Program-made: the position numbers and the translations under genes
In this document: positions 1 to 5,897 of the stretch, in pieces
Position numbering within the stretch: the stretch's first letter is position 1
How the letters are laid out: every line of letters begins with the position of its first letter
Notes under the pieces: model-generated
What the model saw: only the letters and a program-made list of their open reading frames with translations
What the model was told of the DNA's origin: nothing
The model's database searches: none
Assembly: GCA_001828645.1 (NCBI GenBank)
Contig: MHZD01000256.1
Location: 1 to 5,897 of the forward strand
From: Planctomycetes bacterium RIFOXYC2_FULL_41_27
GTDB taxonomy: Bacteria; Planctomycetota; Brocadiia; Brocadiales; Brocadiaceae
Reading direction: 5' to 3'
DNA: 5,897 nucleotides

Positions 1-1336
1 ATAGTTTTGTGCTTCCCATTTTTAATGACCACTCTGTACCGTAATCCAAATTACTTTTAAGATCAACTTCTAAAATCAGCACTTCGATAAATACTTGTTG
101 AGGAGTTGCGTCTATAGCCTCTATAATCGCCTTAATACCTCTATAATCACTCGGCAGTGCCTTAACGACAATGGTATTTGTTTTTGAATCGGCAACGATC
201 TTCATTGCCTCAAGCTGTTTCTTCCCCAGCGGTTTAGGCTGCGCAGCCATTTTTTCATTGTAAATTTGTGTTAGAACAGGCACAATAGTTTCGGCTTTTT
301 GATGTTGCACTTTATATACATATATTTTGAGTTCTTCTTCTAACTCTGATGGAGGAACGTCCACGTTTTTTATCCAAAGGTCGATTTTCGGTAAGAGTTC
401 CGGCACTCTGGTAGCGATTAACATCTTGTTAGTGTCAGAAAATGGCACGAAGTTGAATTCGCCCTCACCGCCTACCTTTCCGCCCATCGATTGTGCAATG
501 GCGGCAAGATCTTTTGCCATATTTCTTGCATCGACATATTTGAAATCGTAAAATTTTACGGCTTTGCCGGCAAAGAATGGCACATCGAAGGTCTTTACTA
601 AGGTAAGTAGTTTTTCCATATTCGAGGCAGTTTCGATGAGTATGATATACGGGGAGTCGCCGTGAGTAACTATATTTCCAATCCCAGTCATAAATGGTTT
701 TATCGTAGCATTCAAATTCTTTGGGTTTTCGTATTGAAGAGGCACTATTTGAATAATGATATCTTTACTCCAGGGGGGGATTTTATCTCCGGAAATAACA
801 ATATTTGCTTCCTGTCTGGATTCTGCTTTCGGAAGTACTCTATAGAGATCCCCGTCCTTTATTATTGCAAAATCATACACATAAAGCAGTGTGTTGAGCA
901 TCGAAAGGAGTTCTTCTTTATAGACCTGCCCAGTGGCGTGAAGATTGATTGTACCCCCGACTCTTCTATCTAAAATATAGTTAACGTTAAGAATCTCGCC
1001 TAAAATAACCTGTAAAACATCCTTTATTTCTGCGTTATCAAAATTTAAAGCGACATCGATTTTATCGCCTGTATATTCAGGTTTGTGAAGAGAAGGTTCC
1101 GGTTTTTTGCGTTCCTCCGGATATACAAATTTATCCGGTATACCCTCCTTTCTCTCCTCTACAACCTCTTTTTTTGGTGAGATTTCATATTCCCAGGGTT
1201 TTTTCTCTACCGCCTCGGTTGTTGTAGAAAGTGTTACTGGTTTTTTAAATGGAACAAAATCAGACTGCCTTACCTGGGTTTCTTTACAACCAATTACAAG
1301 CAAAACAAGAATCGATGCATAGACGCATTTGTTCAT
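1..1336 (-). CDS. gspD: Type II secretion-type secretin (GspD/PulD family), lipoprotein; C-terminus off the left edge
   Basis: Partial gene: 445 codons read from the ATG at 1336 to the window edge with no stop. Secretins form the outer-membrane ring through which type II secretion systems export folded proteins. Residues 1-17 are a lipoprotein signal ending in the lipobox VIGC (Cys17), followed by a charged, Pro/Lys/Glu-rich linker to about residue 90. Residues 92-169 resemble the N0 domain (key stretch FDNAEIKDVLQVI, then YILDRRVGGTINL). Residues 192-252 resemble N1 (IVPLQYENPKNL), 257-327 N2 and 335-411 N3 (repeated ring-building folds). The secretin core is just entered at VFIEVLILEV (415-424). 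A GGGAG ribosome site at 1345-1349, 8 bases upstream, supports the start. The family assignment is strong; a related secretin (type IV pilus or another N0-N3 type) cannot be excluded without the pore domain and downstream neighbours. Confidence 0.86.
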   Translation of the reverse strand, partial: MNKCVYASILVLLVIGCKETQVRQSDFVPFKKPVTLSTTTEAVEKKPWEYEISPKKEVVEERKEGIPDKFVYPEERKKPEPSLHKPEYTGDKIDVALNFDNAEIKDVLQVILGEILNVNYILDRRVGGTINLHATGQVYKEELLSMLNTLLYVYDFAIIKDGDLYRVLPKAESRQEANIVISGDKIPPWSKDIIIQIVPLQYENPKNLNATIKPFMTGIGNIVTHGDSPYIILIETASNMEKLLTLVKTFDVPFFAGKAVKFYDFKYVDARNMAKDLAAIAQSMGGKVGGEGEFNFVPFSDTNKMLIATRVPELLPKIDLWIKNVDVPPSELEEELKIYVYKVQHQKAETIVPVLTQIYNEKMAAQPKPLGKKQLEAMKIVADSKTNTIVVKALPSDYRGIKAIIEAIDATPQQVFIEVLILEVDLKSNLDYGTEWSLKMGSTKL

Positions 1337-1372
1337 CAATAAATCTCCCATAAGTGGGTAAGTTTTTTGTTT

Positions 1373-1403
1373 ATTATACAACCATAATTTTTATTTATGT
1401 CAT
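1373..1403 (-). promoter_or_regulatory. Possible promoter of the secretin gene
   Basis: On the minus strand a perfect TATAAT (1378 down to 1373) lies 37 bases before the secretin ATG. An ATGACA box (1403 down to 1398) is upstream with a 19-base spacer, slightly longer than ideal. A second TATAAT lies at 1411-1406 with no good -35 box. The region is very AT-rich, so chance matches are likely. Read-through from the tRNA gene is an alternative. Confidence 0.3.
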
Positions 1404-1437
1404 GCATTATAAGGAAGTACAACTAAAATAGCTTATA

Positions 1438-1457
1438 AAGTATGCGCTTTTATACTT
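1438..1457 (-). terminator. Hairpin downstream of the tRNA gene, possible weak terminator
   Basis: A perfect 6-bp inverted repeat (AAGTAT / ATACTT) encloses an 8-base loop, 19 bases past the tRNA 3' end. It is AT-rich and lacks a continuous T-run, so it is a poor intrinsic terminator. It could instead be a processing or attenuation structure, or chance. Confidence 0.25.
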
Positions 1458-1476
1458 CAGGTAAGGCAAAACAGAG

Positions 1477-1566
1477 TGGTGCGGAAGGGGGGATTTGAAC
1501 CCCCACCCCGGTATCATCGGGACTAGCCCCTCAAACTAGCGCGTCTGCCGATTCCGCCACTTCCGC
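1477..1566 (-). tRNA. tRNA-Leu, anticodon GAG
   Basis: A complete class II tRNA. The acceptor stem GCGGAAG/CTTCCGC pairs fully, with discriminator A at 1480 and an encoded CCA at 1479-1477. The anticodon stem CTAGT/GCTAG encloses the loop TTGAGGG, giving anticodon GAG (1532-1530), which reads leucine codons CUC and CUU. The long variable arm (CCCG...CGGG) is the hallmark of tRNA-Leu/Ser. The T arm GGGGG-TTCAAAT-CCCCC is perfect. The gene lies in the same orientation as the secretin gene downstream. Confidence 0.97.
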
Positions 1567-1620
1567 ATTTCATAGAATTGTTCGTATCTGATTTAACCAA
1601 AACTACTTGCTAATTTTAGC

Positions 1621-1629
1621 ATTATACCA
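1621..1629 (-). promoter_or_regulatory. Extended -10 promoter of the tRNA-Leu gene
   Basis: The minus strand reads TGGTATAAT, a perfect -10 hexamer with the TGn extension, about 54 bases before the mature tRNA 5' end. No good -35 box is spaced 16-18 bases upstream, which is tolerated for extended -10 promoters. A small inverted repeat, TGCTAA/TTAGCA (1608-1621), overlaps the last base of the -10 box and runs into the leader; its meaning is unclear. Confidence 0.5.
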
Positions 1630-1773
1630 TAAAAAGTCAAATATTTTTAATAACAAGCGATTATTAATTTTTGAATACTTAACAACATCCTTTATGAGTA
1701 ACCTTACATTTATGTTCAGCAGAAACACCTTGCCGAGGTATGGTTTAAGGTAGTTGACAGCTACCTGACAACA

Positions 1774-2166
1774 TTGCAACTTCCCCGCGAAAGGGATGAA
1801 ATCTCACAGGAGGAGAGGCTTTTACTTATAAAGAAGGATCCCATCTTCGAAACGGTGCCTCTTTCAAAACAAGATACAACACGCACAATAAAAATGAATC
1901 AAAATCTTTTGCCAGCATCTGAGTGTCAACAGTCTATTGAAACTATACAAAAATCTACCAAGAGTGTATTGTTATTTGACGGTCGCATCAACGGTGATGG
2001 GATAGCAAATAAATTTGAAGGGTCGTATGGAAGTGTTGCACAAAGACATTCAAAGACTGCAAATGCCCTTTTTATTGACGGACATGTAGAACGAATACAA
2101 AATGTGATAATTCGGACGGTACGACAAATGAAGGCCGGTCAAACAGACAGGCCGGACGGGAGTTAA
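1774..2166 (+). CDS. H-X9-DG domain protein fragment (DUF1559/prepilin-like), probably a 5'-truncated pseudogene
   Basis: The C-terminus carries RHSKTANALFIDGHVERI: a His, nine residues, then Asp-Gly. This is the H-X9-DG motif that ends many secreted prepilin-like proteins of Planctomycetes and relatives. The preceding SVLLFDGRINGDG and a MNQNL stretch also fit that family's C-terminal half. Full-length members begin with a pilin-type cleavage site and hydrophobic helix (GFTLIEL-like); none is present here. The frame is open from 1702, after a TAA at 1699-1701, and the upstream residues (WFKVVDSYL) still look family-like, so the real N-terminus appears lost. The only early start is TTG at 1774, with no ribosome site; the next in-frame ATG is at 1894, also without one. 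It converges on ftsQ. I judge it a decayed remnant, though a short expressed protein is possible. Its molecular role is unknown. Confidence 0.6.
   Translation: MQLPRERDEISQEERLLLIKKDPIFETVPLSKQDTTRTIKMNQNLLPASECQQSIETIQKSTKSVLLFDGRINGDGIANKFEGSYGSVAQRHSKTANALFIDGHVERIQNVIIRTVRQMKAGQTDRPDGS
2133..2153. terminator. Hairpin at the end of the H-X9-DG frame, possible shared terminator
   Basis: GGCCGGTC (2133-2140) and GACAGGCC (2146-2153) pair over eight positions with one mismatch around a 5-base loop. It sits between two convergent reading frames and is the most GC-rich structure nearby. There is no proper T-run on either side (TTCATTTG follows on the minus strand), so intrinsic termination is doubtful. 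Confidence 0.25.
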
Positions 2167-2205
2167 TTTGGGATCCAGAGAATCCTGGTTTATCATAAAA
2201 AGCTT

Positions 2206-3150
2206 TTAACGTTCTTCTATTATATTATTAACCTTTGCCCACCGTTTTCCCGAAGGTTTTTTCCAACGTACGTCAACATACTCCATTTGCTTTAGGTTAG
2301 TTCCTTCAGTTTTTGCAATACTCAGGAGGTTTTGTAGTTTCTCTTCATTGGAGAGTTCGTTGGGTTCATTACATAGGGAAGAGCATCCCCACCGTATCTG
2401 TGTATTGTTCTCTGTCCACAAAACGATATCACTCTTTCCTGTAAACCTCCTTTTACACACGTTTGACACATCTACCGCTAAAATCTTAAAAATGTTATGA
2501 ATATTATTTGCCCTGAGAAATTTTACCACATCTATCCCTGCCTTAATTCCCTTATCATTCCATTCACTTCCATATAAAGGTAATCTTGCCAATTTATTAC
2601 TTTGGATGAAAGGTGTATCATATTCAGCATTTTGTAATGTGTAATATTCTTTTGGTAATAAGACACATTCATCATCCACAAGATAAGTATAATTTCCATT
2701 TCTAACAATAACTGCCGGTTTGCGCAATACAAGCTTGATATTAAGTTTATTGGGGAATGTCTTTTTGATTGAATCTACCTTTCTAATCAAAACAACCCCT
2801 CCATAAACGTTTGCGATTCTTTGAGTCAAGTTGTTCTCATACATACTGTATTGTTCGTTCAAAGCTGCTACATGTTTTATGTCATCAGCGAAACGCTCAG
2901 TTACCCAAGAGGGGGTATGGAATGTGAACGTATAAGGACTGACTTTAAATATATTTAGATCTGTTAATGAGTGCCATGTCTTATTAACACCCCATATTCC
3001 AAAAATTATTATGCATGCAAAGAAAACAAATTGGAGCAAAAAGGGGTATAGAACTTTTTTTATTGAACCTGTTTTAGAGGAAAGGTTGTCTAAAAAAAGC
3101 TTATAGTTAAATGAGCTATTGATAATATCCTTAATTTTGTATTGGTTCAT
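2206..3150 (-). CDS. ftsQ: FtsQ/DivIB-like cell division protein with POTRA domain
   Basis: A 314-residue bitopic membrane protein. In the FtsQ/DivIB family it links divisome assembly to septal peptidoglycan synthesis, acting with FtsB and FtsL. Residues 1-32 are a basic cytoplasmic tail, about 33-54 form one transmembrane helix (VLYPFLLQFVFFACIIIFG), and the rest is extracytoplasmic. The diagnostic part is 131-166: TFPNKLNIKLVLRKPAVIV followed by YLVDDECVLL, matching the end of the POTRA domain and the start of the beta domain. LSNEEKLQNLLSI (267-279) and YVDVRW (291-296) match the C-terminal part. It is somewhat longer than typical FtsQ (about 250-290). The region before the POTRA end (70-130) is divergent. 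Its start overlaps the ddl stop by 20 bases and has no Shine-Dalgarno sequence, suggesting translational coupling. Its position after ddl is the classical one. ftsA and ftsZ do not follow. Confidence 0.82.
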   Translation of the reverse strand: MNQYKIKDIINSSFNYKLFLDNLSSKTGSIKKVLYPFLLQFVFFACIIIFGIWGVNKTWHSLTDLNIFKVSPYTFTFHTPSWVTERFADDIKHVAALNEQYSMYENNLTQRIANVYGGVVLIRKVDSIKKTFPNKLNIKLVLRKPAVIVRNGNYTYLVDDECVLLPKEYYTLQNAEYDTPFIQSNKLARLPLYGSEWNDKGIKAGIDVVKFLRANNIHNIFKILAVDVSNVCKRRFTGKSDIVLWTENNTQIRWGCSSLCNEPNELSNEEKLQNLLSIAKTEGTNLKQMEYVDVRWKKPSGKRWAKVNNIIEER

Positions 3151-4135
3151 TTACACTAACGAGAATATTCTGGAATGCAAGATCAACAATTTTTTCACAT
3201 AATGAAGGAAATGACATGCCTGCAGCCTTTGCCGCCTTTGGCAGCAAACTTTTTTCTGTAAAACCGGGGATGGTATTTATTTCCAATAAATACAAGTTAT
3301 CTCTATCGTCCAGCAACATGTCGACTCTTGAAAATCCTTTACAGCCAAGGACTTTGTGTGCATTGACAGCAAGTTCCTGTGCATTACTATATGTAGCGGG
3401 TAAGAGAAAGCCAATAGTTCGTGAGGAATCACCGACTGTATTTCTCCGTTCGCTTAAGTTTTTTTCTACAATAAGATATTTTGTTCTATCATCCTTATAT
3501 TTCGCTTCGTAATTATAAAATTCCACCGCCGGTTTGATTTCAATAATTGGCAGCGCCTTGTCATCCAATATTCCAACGGTCAACTCTCTGCCCTTTATGT
3601 ACTTTTCAACAAGTAATTCATATCCAAATCCAAAAGCTTTTTCTAAACCAATTTGAAGATCATTAATATTTTTAAGGATTGATATGCCGATGCTGGAACC
3701 ATTCCTCGTAGGTTTTAAAACTACCGGTAATCCTAGTTTGCTTATTTCACGCTGCATCTCCTGTAACTCTTGAAATTCTGTCACTGTAATATAATCTGGC
3801 GTTCTAATGCCCGCCTCAATAAAACATTTTTTTGTTGCTAATTTGTCCATCGCTAGCCTGCTGGCATTTATACCTGAGCCAGTATATGGAATCCCTTTTG
3901 ACTCCAAAAGCTGTTGTACACCCCCATCTTCGCCAAAATACCCATGTAAGGCAATAAATGCAACATCGATGTCCATGCGATCAAGTTCTTCTATCTTTTC
4001 GTCTTTTACATCTATGCAAGTAACGTTAAATTCAGCCTCTTTTAATGCCCTTGCTACTGCATTACCGGAACGTAAAGAAATTTCACGTTCAGGAGATATG
4101 CCTCCCATCAGTACAACAACATTTTTTGGCTTCAT
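3131..4135 (-). CDS. ddl: D-alanine--D-alanine ligase
   Basis: A cytoplasmic ATP-grasp enzyme joining two D-alanines to make the dipeptide that MurF adds to the peptidoglycan precursor. With the start used here it has 334 residues. Motifs in order: GGISPEREIS (11-20, catalytic Glu), ALHGYFGEDG (62-71), YTGSG (84-88), MDK (96-98), K141 in the ATP site, GSSIGIS (146-152), EKYIKGRELTVG (177-188), FYNYEAKY (206-213, the Tyr expected for D-Ala-D-Ala rather than D-lactate ligases), RVDMLL (270-275) and LLEINTIPG (283-291), with Asp272, Glu285 and Asn287 as metal ligands. Residues about 221-243 look inserted relative to ordinary Ddl. The start at 4135 is preferred because AGGAG (4148-4144) lies 8 bases upstream. 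An in-frame ATG at 4153 would add six residues but has no ribosome site. It lies 55 bases after murC and overlaps ftsQ. Confidence 0.95.
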   Translation of the reverse strand: MKPKNVVVLMGGISPEREISLRSGNAVARALKEAEFNVTCIDVKDEKIEELDRMDIDVAFIALHGYFGEDGGVQQLLESKGIPYTGSGINASRLAMDKLATKKCFIEAGIRTPDYITVTEFQELQEMQREISKLGLPVVLKPTRNGSSIGISILKNINDLQIGLEKAFGFGYELLVEKYIKGRELTVGILDDKALPIIEIKPAVEFYNYEAKYKDDRTKYLIVEKNLSERRNTVGDSSRTIGFLLPATYSNAQELAVNAHKVLGCKGFSRVDMLLDDRDNLYLLEINTIPGFTEKSLLPKAAKAAGMSFPSLCEKIVDLAFQNILVSVNEPIQN

Positions 4136-4143
4136 TTCATATT

Positions 4144-4148
4144 CTCCT
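4144..4148 (-). promoter_or_regulatory. Ribosome binding site that decides the ddl start
   Basis: The minus strand reads AGGAG 8 bases before the ATG at 4135. It lies inside the reading frame that would begin at the ATG at 4153, which itself has only AT-rich sequence upstream. This favours the shorter product starting MKPKNVVVLMGG, which begins just before the first beta-strand as in other Ddl proteins. Confidence 0.8.
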
Positions 4149-4190
4149 AACATTTAAAAAGCAACAGTATTAAGGATTAATCTTAACCCA

Positions 4191-5636
4191 CTATTTTAAT
4201 TTTGCAACTAAATCATAAGCAACTTTCCACACATCACCAGCACCCATAGTTATGACAACATCGTCTGGTTTTACATTTAATGAAAGTACCTTGACAATAT
4301 CGCACAATTGTGGAATACATTGGACGTCTACACCTGCATTACGAGTTTCTTCACACAACCTCATAGAATTCATTGTAGCTTTTTCATAGTCAGTGTCACG
4401 TGCTGCATAGATATCGGCAAAAAGTACCTTATTCGCATCATGAAAAGATTTTGCAAAACCCTTTAACAAATGGCGTGTTCTGCTATACTGATGAGGTTGA
4501 AACACGCACCATATCTTTTTCCCGGGATAAAGTTCTCGTGCAGCCTTTAACGTAACACGTATTTCTGTTGGATGATGTGCATAATCATCGATTACTGTGA
4601 TATTGTTCTTTATCCCAATAATTTGAAATCGTCTCATCGCCCCACCAAAAGAAGCTAACACAGCTTTGATAGAACCTTTATCAACTCCAATAAAAGTACA
4701 TACCGCGGTTGCGGCCAGCGCATTTAAGATATTGTGAGACCCTGGTATTTTTAATGTAAAATCATCAAAAAAAGTATTTCTTCTAAAGATGCTGAATCTA
4801 TTTGTACCACTACCTGTAGAAAGAACTTTACCATACCAATCAGATGTACTATCCAGAGAGTATGTTTCTACCTTGCAATTTGCCCTTTGCATTGCAAGTG
4901 ATATATTCTTATCGTGATTATTTACGACTAATAAACCTCCTTTTGAAATCAATGATGCAAAATCACCAAATGCATTTACTATTTTCTCAATATTTTCATA
5001 ATAGTCCAGGTGATCTTCTTCGATATTGGTAATTACACCTACTTGTGGGACAAGGTTTAAAAAAGACCTGTCATACTCGCATGCCTCTGCTACAAATAAA
5101 TCTCCCTTTCCTAAATGTGCGTTGCCTCCAATATCAGGCACTTCTCCTCCGATAACAAATGTGGGATCCAATCCTGCCGTTTTTAATATGCTAGAAATCA
5201 TTGCACTCGTGGTTGTTTTCCCGTGAGTGCCACTGATTGCAACACCACGTTTTTCTTTCATCAACGAACCTAGTATTTGAGAGTATTTTACTACCTTTAC
5301 ACCCATTTTGCGGGCCGTTTTGAGATCTGGATTGTCTTCAGAAATAGCCGCTGAGATTACCACCATATCCGTTTCCAACGGCATAAAACTCCCATCCTGC
5401 CTTGTATTAATCCTTGCGCCCATCTCCTCTAGTGTTGAAGTTAAAGAAGATGGTCTTGTGTCTGAACCTGCTACAACGCAACCTTCTTTTAAAAGAATAC
5501 GTGCAACAGCACTCATCCCAATACCACCAATTCCAATGAAGTATACACAATGACCACGCACAGGCCGATAATTAAACGAGTTCTCTAATGATGATGTATG
5601 TGTATGCATCCTGTCCATACCTTCTGATAGATTCAT
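4191..5636 (-). CDS. murC: UDP-N-acetylmuramate--L-alanine ligase
   Basis: A cytoplasmic ATP-dependent Mur ligase that adds L-alanine to UDP-MurNAc, the first step of stem-peptide assembly. At 481 residues it is normal for MurC. The Rossmann-like nucleotide-sugar domain starts at FIGIGGIGMSAVA (33-45). The ATP P-loop is SGTHGKTTTSAM (135-146), followed by EACEYDRSF (184-192) and TNIEEDHLDYY (203-213). The adenine-side His-Asn pair is H301-N302, and RRFQ is at 335-338. The C-terminal domain carries DDYAHHPTEI (350-359), FQPHQYSRT (379-387) and the terminal GAGD (465-468). All expected catalytic motifs are present. The start at 5636 is backed by AAGGA (5649-5645) 8 bases upstream, so the roughly 27-residue tail before the first strand is probably genuine. 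It follows a probable murG after a 158-base gap and precedes ddl, with no murB between. Confidence 0.97.
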   Translation of the reverse strand: MNLSEGMDRMHTHTSSLENSFNYRPVRGHCVYFIGIGGIGMSAVARILLKEGCVVAGSDTRPSSLTSTLEEMGARINTRQDGSFMPLETDMVVISAAISEDNPDLKTARKMGVKVVKYSQILGSLMKEKRGVAISGTHGKTTTSAMISSILKTAGLDPTFVIGGEVPDIGGNAHLGKGDLFVAEACEYDRSFLNLVPQVGVITNIEEDHLDYYENIEKIVNAFGDFASLISKGGLLVVNNHDKNISLAMQRANCKVETYSLDSTSDWYGKVLSTGSGTNRFSIFRRNTFFDDFTLKIPGSHNILNALAATAVCTFIGVDKGSIKAVLASFGGAMRRFQIIGIKNNITVIDDYAHHPTEIRVTLKAARELYPGKKIWCVFQPHQYSRTRHLLKGFAKSFHDANKVLFADIYAARDTDYEKATMNSMRLCEETRNAGVDVQCIPQLCDIVKVLSLNVKPDDVVITMGAGDVWKVAYDLVAKLK

Positions 5637-5660
5637 AGTAATTTTCCTTTTTTGGATAGA

Positions 5661-5666
5661 ATTATA
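5661..5666 (-). promoter_or_regulatory. Possible -10 box upstream of murC
   Basis: A perfect TATAAT on the minus strand lies 25 bases before the murC ATG, but no good -35 box is at the right distance. The whole gap from 5637 to 5794 is about three-quarters A/T and holds another TATAAT-like string near 5750. It may be an internal promoter for murC-ddl-ftsQ, but chance is a real alternative. I see no gene or RNA in this gap. Confidence 0.25.
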
Positions 5667-5794
5667 GGATGTCGCGGTATAGATTTACCCCAATTTATTT
5701 TGTTGAGCCAGTATTACAAACAATCAAGGTTTAGCGCTATTACATAATATTATATCATAATAGTTTGATATATATTTAATCATAAAAATATGAG

Positions 5795-5897
5795 TTAGCC
5801 TAATATTAGAGCAAATTGTGTACCTTTAAAACCAATTAGTCTGCAAATATTATCAACAACTTTCGTGGCTGCATTTGGTATTCCAATCCCTTTGTTA
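5795..5897 (-). CDS. murG: C-terminal end of a probable MurG (lipid II-forming GlcNAc transferase)
   Basis: Only the last 33 codons and stop are in the window; the gene continues past the right edge. The visible protein contains GIGIPNAATKVVDNICRLIG, which resembles the closing helix of MurG (Ala-Ala then a hydrophobic, slightly charged helix), where the enzyme's last helix packs back on the N-terminal domain. MurG transfers GlcNAc to lipid I at the inner face of the membrane to make lipid II. The assignment rests mostly on position: murG directly precedes murC in most dcw clusters. The short sequence alone is weak evidence, so another upstream gene is possible. Confidence 0.5.
   Translation of the reverse strand, partial: NKGIGIPNAATKVVDNICRLIGFKGTQFALILG

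Noticed and set aside
327..1322. Plus-strand open frames at 327-551, 662-973 and 1107-1322
   Set aside because: They lie opposite the secretin gene, have no recognisable domains, and the minus-strand frame is continuous through all of them with clear N0-N3 motifs.
1808..1815. AGGAGGAG, a perfect Shine-Dalgarno-like string inside the H-X9-DG frame
   Set aside because: No start codon of the frame lies 5-12 bases downstream; it encodes part of SQEERL and appears coincidental.
2532..2732. Minus-strand frame of 66 codons inside ftsQ
   Set aside because: It is an out-of-phase shadow of the ftsQ frame, which carries the recognisable POTRA/beta-domain sequence there.
4136..4153. Longer ddl start at 4153
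   Set aside because: It has no ribosome site, whereas the ATG at 4135 has AGGAG at 8 bases; the extra six residues include that site.
3807..4157. Plus-strand frame of 116 codons, plus others at 3216-3512, 4844-5032, 5026-5226 and 5308-5553
   Set aside because: These are antisense shadows of ddl and murC, whose motifs are complete on the minus strand.
4154..4190. Near-palindrome GATTAATC flanked by TTAA between murC and ddl (about 4171-4187)
   Set aside because: It is short, AT-only apart from three bases, has no repeat elsewhere in the window and no terminator T-run.

Overview
The window looks like chromosome from a low-GC Gram-negative-type bacterium, most likely a planctomycete. The evidence is a type II secretion-type secretin (so an outer membrane), a cell-wall/division gene block, and an H-X9-DG protein fragment of a kind especially common in Planctomycetes, Lentisphaerae and Verrucomicrobia. 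An anammox-type planctomycete (Brocadiales) would fit the AT-rich composition, but that is inference; nothing here proves the genus.

Layout, left to right. Positions 1-1336 (minus strand) hold the N-terminal 445 codons of a lipoprotein secretin of the GspD type; its pore-forming C-terminus lies beyond the left edge. Upstream of it on the same strand is a complete tRNA-Leu(GAG) gene (1477-1566) with an encoded CCA and a good extended -10 promoter. Positions 1702-2166 (plus strand) hold an open frame ending in an H-X9-DG domain. It lacks the N-terminal pilin-like helix and a convincing start, and is probably a decayed gene. Positions 2206-5897 (minus strand) hold a dcw-type cluster read right to left: the last 33 codons of a probable murG, then murC, ddl and an ftsQ-like gene.

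The genes fit together in two themes. MurG makes lipid II, MurC adds the first L-alanine of the peptidoglycan stem peptide, Ddl supplies the terminal D-Ala-D-Ala, and FtsQ is a membrane-anchored divisome protein. This matches the classical order murG-murC-(murB)-ddl-ftsQ, but murB is absent between murC and ddl, and ftsA/ftsZ do not follow ftsQ. The secretin and the H-X9-DG fragment both belong to families tied to type II secretion or pilin-like proteins, but they are on opposite strands with a tRNA between them and need not be related.

I found no CRISPR array, insertion sequence, phage gene or clearly new system. The points most worth a second look are the shortened dcw cluster, an apparent insertion in Ddl, the self-lipidated secretin and the headless H-X9-DG gene.
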